The notes: a model not told the origin generated them from the letters alone. A stretch of DNA of 35,380 nt from Verrucomicrobiota bacterium (GCA_947471035.1 CANIWJ010000031.1:1-35380); one strand, 5' to 3'; positions 24,730 through 33,563 are shown, counted from the first letter of the stretch. Numbers and translations: made by a program.

Positions 24730-26952
24730 ATGCAACCGAACTGGACCGAGACCTTGGCGGAGTTTTTGCGCAACGAGCCCGGCGTGGGCGCGGTGCGGCT
24801 CGATGCGCATACGCGTCGTGTGCAGGTGGCCACCTTGGGCAAAGTCGATGCCGAGGCGCTCAAGGCACGCTTGCTGGAGACGCTCACCGCCATCACCGGC
24901 GAACTCTCGGCGGAAGGCGCAAATGTGCCCAAGGGCTTTACCCTTACCCGCGAAGGCGGCTCGGTGCAGTTGAGCGGGCCGGGGTGCGAGACCGCCCCCA
25001 CGCTCTGGCGCTGGAAAGAATACGAGTGGCCCGAGGCCGGGGCCGATGACGAGGAGCACGAGGACGAAGACTGGCGTGAACTGGGAGCCTACGCCGCCGC
25101 TTGCGGCGTGCTCGGCCTGGCGGGCTGGGGCGTGGAGCGCGCGGGCGCTGCTCCGGAATGGCTGGCTCCGGTGCTTTTCGGCGGTGCGCTGATCGCGGGC
25201 GGCTGGGATGCGGCCATTGATTCCTGGGCCAACCTGCGCCGGGCCAAGCTGGATATTCATTTCCTCATGCTGGCGGTCGCGCTCGGCGCGGTGGCCATCG
25301 GGGCGTGGAGCGAGGCGGTGTTGTTGTTGTTTTTGTTTTCTGCGTCCGGTGCGATGGAGGCCTACGCCAACGAGCGCACCCATCGCGAAGTGGACGCGTT
25401 GCTCAAAACCGCTCCCAAACAGGCCACGGTGGTCGATCCCGATGGACGCGAACGCGTGGTGTCGGTGGACGAGGTGGGCATCGGCAACCTGGTGCGGGTA
25501 AAGCCGGGCGAGGCTTTTTGCGCCGATGGTTTGGTGGAGTCAGGCGAGAGCGGGGCGGACGAATCCGCGCTTACCGGCGAATCCGTGCCGGTCGAGAAAG
25601 CCAAGGGCGACCAAGTCTTCAGCGGCACGATCAACCTCGGCGGCACGCTCGACTGGCGGGTGGTGCGCCTGCCCTCGGAGAGCACCCTGCAAAAGATCAT
25701 CCGCCTGATTCACGGCGCGCAGCGGTTGCGCGCGCCGAGCCAGCGCTTCACCGACAAGTTCGGCACCGGTTACACCTACGCGGTGCTGGGTATCAGCGCG
25801 GTGATGTTTCTGGTCTGGTGGCGCGGCTTCGGCCTGGAGCCCTGGCGCGGCACGGCGGAGGCACCCTCGGCGTTTTACCGCGCCATGACGCTGCTGGTGG
25901 TGATGAGTCCGTGCGCCCTGGTGTTGTCCATCCCCTCGGCGATTCTGGCGGCGATAGCCTGGGGAGCGCGGCGCGGAGTGTTATTTCGCGGCGGCGCGGC
26001 CCTGGAGAAACTGGCCGAGGTCAGCGTGATCGCTCTGGACAAGACCGGCACGCTCACGACCGGAGAGCTGGTGGTGGAGACCTATGAGAGCTTTCCGCCC
26101 GGACGGGAGCGCGAGGTGATGGAACTGGCCTACGCGTTGGAGGCGCGCTCCGAGCATCCGCTGGCGCGCGCCATCGTGCACGACGCCCGTGCGCGCGGGG
26201 TGGCGGAGCGGGCGGTGGATAATTTTGAATCCATGACGGGGCAGGGCGTGAAAGGCCGCCTCGGCGGGGCCACGGTCATGCTGGGCCGTCGTGAACTGCT
26301 GGAGAAAGGCCCGCTGAAGGACTGGGCGACCAAGCTGCCGAGCGCGGCGGCGGAGTTTGCCGAGGTGTGGGTGGTGGGGCCGGATTATCTGGGACGTGTC
26401 TTGCTCAAGGATGCGATTCGCCGCGAGTCGGCTCCGGTGCTGGCGCAGTTGAAAACCAAGGGGATCCGCACCGTGATGCTGACCGGAGACCGCCGCGCCA
26501 CGGCGGATGCGGTGGCGGCGGAACTCGGGCTGGACGAAGTCCGGGCGGGGTTGTCGCCGGCGCAGAAAGTGGAGGCCGTCACCGCGCTAAAGGACGGCGG
26601 CAAGCGTAAGGTGGCGATGGTGGGTGACGGGGTTAACGACGCGCCGAGCCTGGCGGCGGCGGACGTGGCGATCGCGATGGGTGCGCGCGGCAGTGATGCG
26701 GCCTTGGAGCAGGCGGAGATCGTGTTGATGAACGACCGGATTGAGAACGTGTATTCGGCCTACGATTTGAGTCGGCGGGCTCGGGCGGTTATCCGGCAGA
26801 ATCTGGCTATTGCGCTTGGGGTGGTGGCGGTGATGGCGCTTGCCACGGTGCTGGGCCGGGTTCCGCTGGCGATCGGTGTGGCGGCGCACGAGGGCAGCAC
26901 GGTGCTGGTGTGCCTGAATTCGCTGCGCTTGCTGTTTGCCCGAGGGAAGTAA
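24730..26952 (+). CDS. P1B-type metal-transporting ATPase, P1B-4-like
   Basis: This 740-residue heavy-metal pump has TGES at 282-285, the metal-binding SPC at 393-395 in transmembrane helix 4, the phosphorylation site DKTGT at 437-441, and a C-terminal HEGST at 720-724. SPC together with HEG(G/S)T marks subgroup P1B-4 (Co, Zn or Fe exporters such as CoaT and PfeT). The N-terminal region resembles an HMA fold (NEPGVGAVRLDAHTRRVQV) but lacks the CxxC metal site. It is followed by an acidic stretch (ADDEEHEDEDW). The metal is inferred only from the subgroup. No regulator gene is adjacent. Confidence 0.9.
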   Translation: MQPNWTETLAEFLRNEPGVGAVRLDAHTRRVQVATLGKVDAEALKARLLETLTAITGELSAEGANVPKGFTLTREGGSVQLSGPGCETAPTLWRWKEYEWPEAGADDEEHEDEDWRELGAYAAACGVLGLAGWGVERAGAAPEWLAPVLFGGALIAGGWDAAIDSWANLRRAKLDIHFLMLAVALGAVAIGAWSEAVLLLFLFSASGAMEAYANERTHREVDALLKTAPKQATVVDPDGRERVVSVDEVGIGNLVRVKPGEAFCADGLVESGESGADESALTGESVPVEKAKGDQVFSGTINLGGTLDWRVVRLPSESTLQKIIRLIHGAQRLRAPSQRFTDKFGTGYTYAVLGISAVMFLVWWRGFGLEPWRGTAEAPSAFYRAMTLLVVMSPCALVLSIPSAILAAIAWGARRGVLFRGGAALEKLAEVSVIALDKTGTLTTGELVVETYESFPPGREREVMELAYALEARSEHPLARAIVHDARARGVAERAVDNFESMTGQGVKGRLGGATVMLGRRELLEKGPLKDWATKLPSAAAEFAEVWVVGPDYLGRVLLKDAIRRESAPVLAQLKTKGIRTVMLTGDRRATADAVAAELGLDEVRAGLSPAQKVEAVTALKDGGKRKVAMVGDGVNDAPSLAAADVAIAMGARGSDAALEQAEIVLMNDRIENVYSAYDLSRRARAVIRQNLAIALGVVAVMALATVLGRVPLAIGVAAHEGSTVLVCLNSLRLLFARGK

Positions 26953-27055
26953 AGGAGGCGCGAGCCAGGCGCTGAGCGGCGAGGGTAAAGCAAACAATGA
27001 AAAAAGACCCTTGCGCTTTGAGTGACTGGCGCGCTTTTTCCACTGCCTGTTTTCC

Positions 27056-27171
<116 letters not shown>

Positions 27172-27269
27172 CCGTGGGGGATGAGAACCCGGGTTCGACG
27201 GAGTGTAGCGAAGCGGAACGGAGATGGGCCGCGTGCAGCGCGCCGCGTAGCGGTGGCCGAAGGCCAGCC

Positions 27270-27289
27270 AATCCCCCCCCTCTCCGCCA
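27270..27289 (+). repeat. second copy of the tRNA-Ser 3' tail
   Basis: AATC(8)TCTCCGCCA repeats the end of the tRNA gene (27129-27147), with one extra C in the run, 141 bases downstream. A perfect 10-bp hairpin with a 3-base loop (27285-27307) starts within it. Confidence 0.75.
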
Positions 27290-27399
27290 CTTGCGTAGCA
27301 AGTGGCGTATCGACGAAGTCGAAGTTGATTGCAGCGCATTCGAGGCGGGGATAGGGACGGCGCAGCAGCGCCGGGGTAAGACCCTGAGCGAAGCGAATC

Positions 27400-27439
27400 A
27401 ATTCCCCCCCCCCCTCTCTCTGCCATTCGCCGCGGGCGA
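27400..27439 (+). repeat. third, degraded copy of the tRNA-Ser 3' tail
   Basis: AATT, then eleven C, then TCTCTCTGCCATTCGCC repeats the tRNA end and the first part of its terminator, 130 bases after copy two. A TCGCC/GGCGA hairpin (27427-27439) follows, with a different loop from the first. Confidence 0.65.
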
Positions 27440-27447
27440 AGTTCAAC

Positions 27448-27726
27448 GCAGCGCATTCTAGAAAGGGATAAGGAAGGACGGCGTAGAAGGATAGCGCAGC
27501 AGCTTCGGGTTAAAACCGCTGAGCTAGATAAGTTTCACTTGTTTTGCCTGTTCTTCTCTCCGACGCGCTTAGGCGTTTCGCCGATAAATTGCTGGTCCAG
27601 TTCATTTTTAATTGAACCCACCCCCTGAAACCTCTAGCCCTTAAATGGCAGTTCCTCCTTTTCGATGTCCCCGCCACTACTATCTAACCTTAGCACCTTG
27701 GTGCCTTAGCCGTTATAAATTCATCC
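27448..27726. other. gap between tRNA-tail repeats and the sugar locus
   Basis: This stretch has no supported gene. It contains a further partial copy of the inter-tail sequence (GCAGCGCATTC at about 27448), a GTTCA/TGAAC inverted repeat near 27600, and a phased CCTTAGC-type repeat at 27688-27710 just before the first sugar gene. Confidence 0.5.
27688..27714. repeat. phased CCTTAGC-type repeat
   Basis: CCTTAGC, CCTTGGT and CCTTAGC start at 27688, 27696 and 27704 (spacing 8), followed by GTT. The complement resembles the AACCACTAAG-type block at 34087-34114. Confidence 0.55.
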
Positions 27727-28839
27727 ATGATACGTGTCTTCGTTTCCGGTTGTTACGATATTGTCCACGCGGGACACGTACAGTTTTTTCGCGAAGCCCG
27801 TGCCTTGGGCGATCATCTCACAGTCAGTTTTGCATCGGCCGAAGTCCTCTGGTTTCATAAACAGCGTCGTAGCTCCCTCCCGGACGAGCACAAACAAGCC
27901 TTAATCGCTGCCTTGGACCCTGTCGATGAGGTGGTGATTGGTAACGGTTTGGAGGAAGGTATCGATTTCCGCGCGGATTTTCTCCGTATTCGTCCTGATA
28001 TTTTGGCTGTCACTGAAGATGATAAATACGCCCCGCTCAAACGCGCCCTCTGCGCTGAGGTCGGTGCTCGTTATCTCGTTCTACCCAAGACGCCTCCTCA
28101 GTTTAAGCCTATTTCCACCAGTGAGATAGTTCGCTACATACGCGCTCCTGAGCAAGCCCCCCTGCGGGTGGATTTTGCCGGTGGCTGGCTCGATGTTCCC
28201 CGCCATGCCCAAGCGGGTGCCTATGTGGTAAACTGCGCGATCTCGCCTACGGTTTCCCTGCGTGCCTGGCCCTACGAACGCAACGCCGGCCTTGGCGGCA
28301 GCGGGGCCTGGGCCCTGCTCAATGGCAAGGACGGCGTCCACTCCGAACTCGACCTCGGTGTAGGTTGGCAAGATCCTGCCATCATTTCTGAGACCGGGCT
28401 CTGTGTCTGGCACAGCGGTGACCGTCCACGATTGGAAGTGAAAGTGAATCCCGATTTCCTCGCTGGACGTCTCGCGCTGTATTGGACCGGCGTTTCCCAC
28501 GATACCCCGGCGATCGTGCATCAGTCCCGTGATTACGCCGCCATCGCGCGAGCCTCCGCGACGGCCCGTGAAGCCGTTTGGGCGCGTAGCCTCGATGGTT
28601 TGGCCAACGCGGTCCGGCTCAGTTATCAAGTACAACGCGCCGAAGGCATGTCACCGCTACCGGGCGACCCCCACGATTCGCCGGCCGTCCTCGGCGGGGT
28701 TAGCCCGCTCGCATATAAATACTGTGGCGGGGGCTTTGGCGGTTACGCAGTTTATCTCTGCGCGACACCGGCGGAACGTGACATCTTGTGCGCTCAGCCT
28801 GGTTTCCGCCCCGTCGAGCCTTATCTGGATCGAAGCTGA
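27727..28839 (+). CDS. nucleotidyltransferase-GHMP kinase fusion
   Basis: This 370-residue protein contains two enzyme parts. Residues 1-140 form a cytidylyltransferase-like Rossmann domain with HAGH at 14-17 (HxGH nucleotide site) and ISTSEIV at 129-135. Residues about 145-370 carry GHMP sugar-kinase motifs: LRVDFAGGWLDVP (146-157), GLGGSGAWALL (188-198) and CGGGFGGYAVYL (333-344). The kinase part is short for its family. Together they could phosphorylate a sugar and transfer a nucleotide to it, making an NDP-sugar in one polypeptide. It is the first gene of the CDP-sugar locus, 49 AT-rich bases before rfbF. The substrate is unknown; a heptose-like sugar is one possibility. Confidence 0.8.
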   Translation: MIRVFVSGCYDIVHAGHVQFFREARALGDHLTVSFASAEVLWFHKQRRSSLPDEHKQALIAALDPVDEVVIGNGLEEGIDFRADFLRIRPDILAVTEDDKYAPLKRALCAEVGARYLVLPKTPPQFKPISTSEIVRYIRAPEQAPLRVDFAGGWLDVPRHAQAGAYVVNCAISPTVSLRAWPYERNAGLGGSGAWALLNGKDGVHSELDLGVGWQDPAIISETGLCVWHSGDRPRLEVKVNPDFLAGRLALYWTGVSHDTPAIVHQSRDYAAIARASATAREAVWARSLDGLANAVRLSYQVQRAEGMSPLPGDPHDSPAVLGGVSPLAYKYCGGGFGGYAVYLCATPAERDILCAQPGFRPVEPYLDRS

Positions 28840-28888
28840 CTGGTAATATTTTATAACTTTAAATTTTTTTATATAAACCAATCCAATT
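28840..28888 (+). promoter_or_regulatory. AT-rich spacer before rfbF
   Basis: About 49 bases with a long run of A and T (AATATTTTATAACTTTAAA, then TTTTTTATATAAA) separate the fusion gene from rfbF. It could hold a promoter for rfbFGH, but I cannot place defined -35 and -10 boxes. Confidence 0.3.
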
Positions 28889-29662
28889 ATGAAAGCAGTC
28901 ATTCTTGCCGGCGGTCTTGGCACGCGCATTAGCGAAGAGACCCACTTAAAACCCAAGCCGATGGTGGAAATCGGCGGTCGCCCGATTCTCTGGCACGTGC
29001 TCAAGTGCTATTCGGCCCATGGCATAAACGATTTTGTTATATGCGCCGGTTATAAAGGATACGTGATCAAAGAGTATTTTGCTAATTACTTCCTCCACAT
29101 GTCGGACGTGACCTTCGATATGAAGGAAAACCGCATGGAGGTGCATCACCGTCGCTCCGAACCCTGGCGCATTACCATCGTGGATACCGGCGATAACACT
29201 ATGACGGGCGGACGCCTCAAACGAGTTCGCGAATACCTGGATAATGAAACCTTCTGTTTTACTTACGGCGATGGGGTGGGGGATGTGAATATCACCGAAT
29301 CCATCGCCTTTCATAAACGCGAAGGCCGCCAAGCCACCCTTACCGGAGTGCAGCCCCCCGGTCGCTTCGGCGCTTTGGAAATTGATGGTCATCAAATAAA
29401 AAGCTTTCAGGAAAAACCCGATGGCGACGGCAGTTGGATCAACGGCGGTTTTTTTGTACTCGAACCGTCTGTAATCGATCTGGTCGAGGCGGACTCTACC
29501 ATCTGGGAACGCAAGCCCTTGGAGGCCTTGGCCAAGTCCAATCAACTGAGCATTTATAAGCACAACGGCTTCTGGCAGCCCATGGATACTCTCCGTGATA
29601 AACAACACCTCGAAGAACTCTGGTCTTCGGGCAAGGCACCGTGGAAGACTTGGTCTCAATAA
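28889..29662 (+). CDS. rfbF: glucose-1-phosphate cytidylyltransferase
   Basis: RfbF makes CDP-glucose from CTP and glucose 1-phosphate, the first step to CDP-linked 3,6-dideoxyhexoses. The 257-residue length is normal. The signature [25 protein letters not shown] is at the N-terminus. [13 protein letters not shown] carries the metal-binding Asp, and [13 protein letters not shown] and [13 protein letters not shown] fit RfbF closely. rfbG starts four bases after the stop. It acts in the cytoplasm. Confidence 0.97.
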   Translation: MKAVILAGGLGTRISEETHLKPKPMVEIGGRPILWHVLKCYSAHGINDFVICAGYKGYVIKEYFANYFLHMSDVTFDMKENRMEVHHRRSEPWRITIVDTGDNTMTGGRLKRVREYLDNETFCFTYGDGVGDVNITESIAFHKREGRQATLTGVQPPGRFGALEIDGHQIKSFQEKPDGDGSWINGGFFVLEPSVIDLVEADSTIWERKPLEALAKSNQLSIYKHNGFWQPMDTLRDKQHLEELWSSGKAPWKTWSQ

Positions 29663-29666
29663 TATA

Positions 29667-30785
29667 ATGTCCTTCGCCAACATTTACGCAGGCAAACGCG
29701 TCTTGCTCACCGGGCACACCGGCTTCAAGGGCTCTTGGCTGGCCGAGTGGCTGCTCTCGCTGGGCGCGGAAGTCACGGGTTTCGCCCTCGCCCCTGCCAC
29801 GACACCAGCCCTTTTCGATGAGCTTGGTTTGTCCACTCGTCTCAATCATGTGATCGGCGATGTACGCGATTTGGCGGCGGTCCGAGCCGTCGTGGAAGCC
29901 TCCAAACCAGACTTTGTTTTTCATCTCGCCGCTCAACCGCTCGTTCGCCTCTCCTACGATCAACCCGTCGAGACCTACGCCGTTAACATCATGGGCACGG
30001 TCAACGTCTTGGAAGCCGTCCGCCTCGCCGCGCGCCCCTGCGTGGTCGTGGCCATCACCACCGACAAGTGCTACGAAAATAAGGAATGGGTGCACAGCTA
30101 CCGCGAAGAAGATCCCATGGGTGGTTACGACCCCTATAGTTCTTCCAAGGGCGCCGCCGAACTCGTTATCGCTTCCTATCGCCGATCCTATTTCTCGTCC
30201 CCCGATTCCCCTGTAAAACTTGCCTCCGCCCGCGCTGGCAACGTCATCGGTGGCGGCGATTGGGCACTCGACCGCATCGTGCCCGATTGCATCCGCTCCC
30301 TCGCCCGTGGCGAAGCCATCCCCGTCCGCAACAAAGTCGCCACCCGCCCTTGGCAACACGTGCTCGAACCCCTCTCCGGCTACCTCTGGCTGGGTGCCTG
30401 CCTGTACAACCCCGAACTCACCCCCTTCGGCCCCAAGCTCGCCAGCGCCTTTAACTTCGGTCCCGCCCTCGCCTCCAACCGCACCGTCGCCGAGCTCGTA
30501 CAGGAAATCCTCAAACACTGGCCCGGCACCTGGGAGGACAAGAGCGACCCAAAGGCGGTGCACGAAGCCAAACTCCTAAACCTCGCCACCGACAAAGCCC
30601 ATCATTTCCTCGGTTGGTCTCCTGCGTGGAATTTCGTCGAGACTTTGACGCGCACCGTCGCATGGTATCGCCAAGCCGACGGCCCGGCCTCTGCCGAACT
30701 TCACGCCTTCACCTTATCCCAGATCGCCGCCTACACCGCCTCGGCTCACACCGCAGGTATTGCCTGGGCACGCTCCTGTCCTTAA
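29667..30785 (+). CDS. rfbG: CDP-glucose 4,6-dehydratase
   Basis: RfbG converts CDP-glucose to CDP-4-keto-6-deoxyglucose with bound NAD+. The 372-residue short-chain dehydrogenase-type protein has the nucleotide motif TGHTGFKGSWL at 15-25, the conserved region HLAAQPLVRLSYDQPVETY, and the active-site motif DPYSSSKGAAELV. ATG 29667 is used because it gives the family N-terminus, although an open frame continues upstream over rfbF. Its product is the substrate of RfbH, coded after the putative antitoxin gene. Confidence 0.97.
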   Translation: MSFANIYAGKRVLLTGHTGFKGSWLAEWLLSLGAEVTGFALAPATTPALFDELGLSTRLNHVIGDVRDLAAVRAVVEASKPDFVFHLAAQPLVRLSYDQPVETYAVNIMGTVNVLEAVRLAARPCVVVAITTDKCYENKEWVHSYREEDPMGGYDPYSSSKGAAELVIASYRRSYFSSPDSPVKLASARAGNVIGGGDWALDRIVPDCIRSLARGEAIPVRNKVATRPWQHVLEPLSGYLWLGACLYNPELTPFGPKLASAFNFGPALASNRTVAELVQEILKHWPGTWEDKSDPKAVHEAKLLNLATDKAHHFLGWSPAWNFVETLTRTVAWYRQADGPASAELHAFTLSQIAAYTASAHTAGIAWARSCP

Positions 30786-30797
30786 CCTACCACCACT

Positions 30798-31064
30798 ATG
30801 CTCGCCATTGAAGCCTCCCTAGAAAACGGTCAACTCGTTCTCCATGAGCCACTGCCGCTCAATACCACCCGCGCCCGTGTCTTCATCTTGGTGGAGAACC
30901 AGGCTCCCGTGTCGGCCTTCCCCGCCGGTGCCCTTCATCACAGACCGTCCTCGCCGGAGGCTGAGTTTGATGCACTCGCGCTCGCCAGTTGGATGGACGA
31001 TCAAGTAGACGAGCGCGTCGATTGGGAGGCACATTTTGGCCTCAAGCCCGAACTCAAGCCCTAA
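30798..31064 (+). CDS. putative antitoxin of the MazF/PemK-like domain
   Basis: This 88-residue protein starts with MLAIEASLENGQLVLHEPLP, a beta-rich start resembling small AF2212/DUF104-like antitoxins. The C-terminus is acidic and helical (SWMDDQVDERVDWEAHF), as expected for a toxin-binding tail. It lies 12 bases after rfbG and 86 bases before the PemK-RfbH fusion gene. Antitoxin function is inferred mainly from this position. It separates two genes that are normally adjacent in a CDP-sugar operon. Confidence 0.6.
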   Translation: MLAIEASLENGQLVLHEPLPLNTTRARVFILVENQAPVSAFPAGALHHRPSSPEAEFDALALASWMDDQVDERVDWEAHFGLKPELKP

Positions 31065-31150
31065 GCTCATCATCTCCAGTTTTAAACCATCGCCCATCGC
31101 CGCAGCCCTCGGCCAACCGCAATTTCTTTAACTTTAATAACCCACTTCCC

Positions 31151-33181
31151 ATGCCTCATCGCTCCGGAGACATCGTGCTCATTGCCTTCCCTTTCACTAA
31201 TCTTGGCGGCAGCAAAGTTCGCCCCGGACTCATTTTAGGCCAAGGCGACCGGACCGACGACTACATCGTCGCTTTTGTGAGCTCCGAAGTGGATTCCTAT
31301 CTTGTTGCCGCGCACGTTGTTTTCGTCGAAGCCAAGGACCTCGCCCACGGCACCCTGCGCACTACCAGCGTGGTCCGGCTCGATAAGACCGCCACCATCT
31401 CCGCCACCAAATTTGTCCGCAGCGGCTTTGCGCGCCTCACCCCGGGAAAACACCGTGAGGTTATGCAGGCTTGGGCTCGGGTAGTTACCCGCAACTACTC
31501 CACGGTCTTCCACACCGGCCAGCGCCCCGGTGACGACGCCTCCCACGCGCCCTGGGCCCCCGGTCAGACTATCCCCTATGCCGGCCGCGTATTTGACACC
31601 GCCGAAGTCGAAGCCGCCGTCGGCGCCACCCTCGACTTCTGGCTCACCCTCGGCCCCGAAGGCGAAGCCTTCGAGAAGGAACTCGCCGCCCTCCTCGGCG
31701 TGAAACACAGCCTCCTCGTCAACTCCGGCTCCTCCGCCAACCTCGTCGCCCTCGCCACCTTCACCACCCATAAGTTGCCTGCGCACAAGCGCATCCTCCC
31801 CGGCGACGAAGTCATCACCGTCGCCGCCGGTTTCCCCACCACCGTCGCCCCCATCATCCAGTCCGGCGCCGTCGCCGTCTTCCTCGACAACGACCCCATC
31901 ACCGGAAACATCCGCGCCGAGCAACTCGAAGCCGCCTACGCCCCCGGCAAGACCAAGGCCGTCATGATCGCCCACGCCCTGGGCAACCCCTTCGACCTCT
32001 GCGCCGTCCTCGCTTTCTGCCGCCGCCACGATCTCTGGCTTATCGAAGACAACTGCGACGCCCTCGGCTGCACGTACAGCCTCCCCGTCGCCCAGGCCAA
32101 AGCCCTCGGCCTAGACCATCTGCTGAAACAATGTAGCCCCGACGGCTCGTCGGGGTCCTCCGAAGCATCTTCATCCCCGCTCCCCGCTCCCAGCTCCCCG
32201 CCCAAGATCCCCTTCATCCGGGACGGCATCCTCACTGCCTATACCGGCACCTTTGGTGACATCTCCACCCAATCCTTCTACCCTCCCCACCACCTCACCA
32301 TGGGCGAAGGCGGCGCGGTCAACATCATCAGCAAACCCCCGCTCAAGACCTACGCCGAAAGCTTCCGCGATTGGGGCCGCGACTGCTGGTGCGCCTCCGG
32401 CAAAGACGACACCTGCAACAAACGCTTCGGCTGGCAGCTCGGCGAACTCCCCAAAGGCTACGACCACAAGTACATCTATAGCCACCTCGGCTATAACCTA
32501 AAGCCCCTCGACCCCCAGGCCGCCATCGGCCGCCAGCAACTCAAGAAACTTCCCGCCTTCATCGAAGCCCGCAAACGCAACTGGGAAACCCTCCGCGCCG
32601 GCCTCGACTGCGTCTCCGACGTCCTCGACTTCACCCTGCCTGCGCATGCCAAGCGATGGGTGCCGCCAGCGGAGCGCCGCGCGAGCGCCGCGCAGTTGTT
32701 AAAAGATAATTGTTCGTTGTCAGGTTCCGAACCCAATAACCCACACTCAACAACCAACAACCGCGAAGCCTTCGACTTCGCTGCCTGCTTCGAGTGGGAC
32801 GCCTCCGGCTGCCGCGTTGATACCTCCTGGTTTGGCTTCATGCTCCGGGTCAAAGCCGGTGCGCCCTTCAGCCATACCGACCTGGCCCGCGCGCTCGACG
32901 AAAAGAAAATCGGAAACCGCATGTTCTTCGGTGGCAACCTCCTACGCCAGCCCGTCTTTGTGCAAATGCGCCAGGACCGCCCCGACGCCATCCGCCTCGT
33001 CGGTTCCAACGGTTCAACCGTTCAACCGGTCAACAGTTCAACCATCGCCGCCGCCTTCCCTGGCGCCGATGCGATTATGAACGAAGCCATCTTCCTCGGC
33101 ACCTATCCCGGCCTTACGGCCGAGATGCTGGCCTACGAAATCCAAGTCATCCGCGACTTCGTAGCATCCCGGCGCCCCTAG
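31151..33181 (+). CDS. rfbH: MazF/PemK-like domain fused to RfbH dehydrase
   Basis: One open frame of 676 residues. Residues 1 to about 112 are MazF/PemK-like: SGDIVLIAFPFTNLGGSKVRPGLIL, then TTSVVRLDKTATISATKFVRSGFARL. From about 113 it is RfbH, the CDP-6-deoxy-4-ketoglucose 3-dehydrase (E1). It has VNSGSSAN, VAAGFPTTV, EDNCDALG (C302), FYPPHHLTMGEGG with His in place of the usual PLP lysine, and CWC plus C422 for the 2Fe-2S cluster. Normal RfbH starts with a short helix; here the toxin-like domain takes its place. Repeat-derived inserts occur at about 328-353, 500-540 and 618-631. The stop TAG comes from a heptamer array. An upstream in-frame ATG at 30989 is less likely. Confidence 0.88.
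   Translation: MPHRSGDIVLIAFPFTNLGGSKVRPGLILGQGDRTDDYIVAFVSSEVDSYLVAAHVVFVEAKDLAHGTLRTTSVVRLDKTATISATKFVRSGFARLTPGKHREVMQAWARVVTRNYSTVFHTGQRPGDDASHAPWAPGQTIPYAGRVFDTAEVEAAVGATLDFWLTLGPEGEAFEKELAALLGVKHSLLVNSGSSANLVALATFTTHKLPAHKRILPGDEVITVAAGFPTTVAPIIQSGAVAVFLDNDPITGNIRAEQLEAAYAPGKTKAVMIAHALGNPFDLCAVLAFCRRHDLWLIEDNCDALGCTYSLPVAQAKALGLDHLLKQCSPDGSSGSSEASSSPLPAPSSPPKIPFIRDGILTAYTGTFGDISTQSFYPPHHLTMGEGGAVNIISKPPLKTYAESFRDWGRDCWCASGKDDTCNKRFGWQLGELPKGYDHKYIYSHLGYNLKPLDPQAAIGRQQLKKLPAFIEARKRNWETLRAGLDCVSDVLDFTLPAHAKRWVPPAERRASAAQLLKDNCSLSGSEPNNPHSTTNNREAFDFAACFEWDASGCRVDTSWFGFMLRVKAGAPFSHTDLARALDEKKIGNRMFFGGNLLRQPVFVQMRQDRPDAIRLVGSNGSTVQPVNSSTIAAAFPGADAIMNEAIFLGTYPGLTAEMLAYEIQVIRDFVASRRP
32137..32203 (+). 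repeat. repeat insert 1 within rfbH
   Basis: A perfect hairpin CCCCGACG (32137-32144) / CGTCGGGG (32148-32155) is followed by Ser-coding bases. Then comes a C-rich heptamer block (CCGCTCC, CCGCTCC, CAGCTCC and CCGCC) at about 32178-32203. All of it is translated, as a Ser/Pro/Ala-rich loop between Cys-302 and the FYPPHH motif. Confidence 0.7.
33001..33044 (+). repeat. repeat insert 3 within rfbH
   Basis: GTTCAAC-type units recur every 8 bases (GGTTCAAC, CGTTCAAC, CGGTCAAC, AGTTCAAC) and are translated as GSNGSTVQPVNSSTI near the RfbH C-terminus. Another low-complexity insert lies at about 32700-32762. Confidence 0.65.
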
Positions 33182-33230
33182 CCCCTAGTTGCTAGTTTAC
33201 TAGCTCTACCAGCTTCCTTCTTCGCCGCCG
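33176..33230 (+). repeat. heptamer/CTAG array at the rfbH stop codon
   Basis: CCCCTAGCCCCTAG is followed by TTGCTAG, TTTACTAGCTC and TACCAGCTTC. The first TAG (33179-33181) is the rfbH stop codon. Confidence 0.8.
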
Positions 33231-33242
33231 CTGCTCCCATCT

Positions 33243-33563
33243 ATGATCAACCTCGCTCCAGATCAGCTTGCGGAAGTCCGTGCGATTCTCGCCCGGCACC
33301 TGCCGGCTGGCTGCGGTGTGCTGGTTTTTGGTTCGCGAGTGACCGCAGACATTAAGGCTTATTCGGATTTAGATCTGGCGCTAGTTTCTTCGGGACCCTT
33401 GGGGCTCGATTGCATCGGCCGTGTTCGCGAGGCCTTTGCCGACTCCTCGCTTCCCATCCGGGTGGACATACTGGATTGGCAACAAATGCCGCCCAGCTTT
33501 CGGAAAGTCATCGCCGATCAGCACGAAGTCCTTATCACCCCGATCCACGCTTATGCCACTTGA
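33243..33563 (+). CDS. mntA: MntA-type nucleotidyltransferase antitoxin
   Basis: This 106-residue minimal nucleotidyltransferase has the exact motif GSX10DXD: G30-S31, then D42 and D44 (FGSRVTADIKAYSDLDL). In the type VII HepT-MntA system this protein adds AMP to a tyrosine of the HEPN toxin and inactivates it. The stop codon lies inside the hepT gene, with 11 bases of overlap. The order antitoxin then toxin and the overlap support the pair. Confidence 0.85.
   Translation: MINLAPDQLAEVRAILARHLPAGCGVLVFGSRVTADIKAYSDLDLALVSSGPLGLDCIGRVREAFADSSLPIRVDILDWQQMPPSFRKVIADQHEVLITPIHAYAT

Noticed and set aside
27011-27040. TTGCGC/CTTTTT as a promoter of tRNA-Ser
   Set aside because: The match to consensus is too weak, although a promoter must lie near.
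30989-31150. Upstream start of the PemK-RfbH fusion (54 more residues)
   Set aside because: It overlaps the antitoxin gene and has no similarity to PemK; ATG 31151 gives the family N-terminus.
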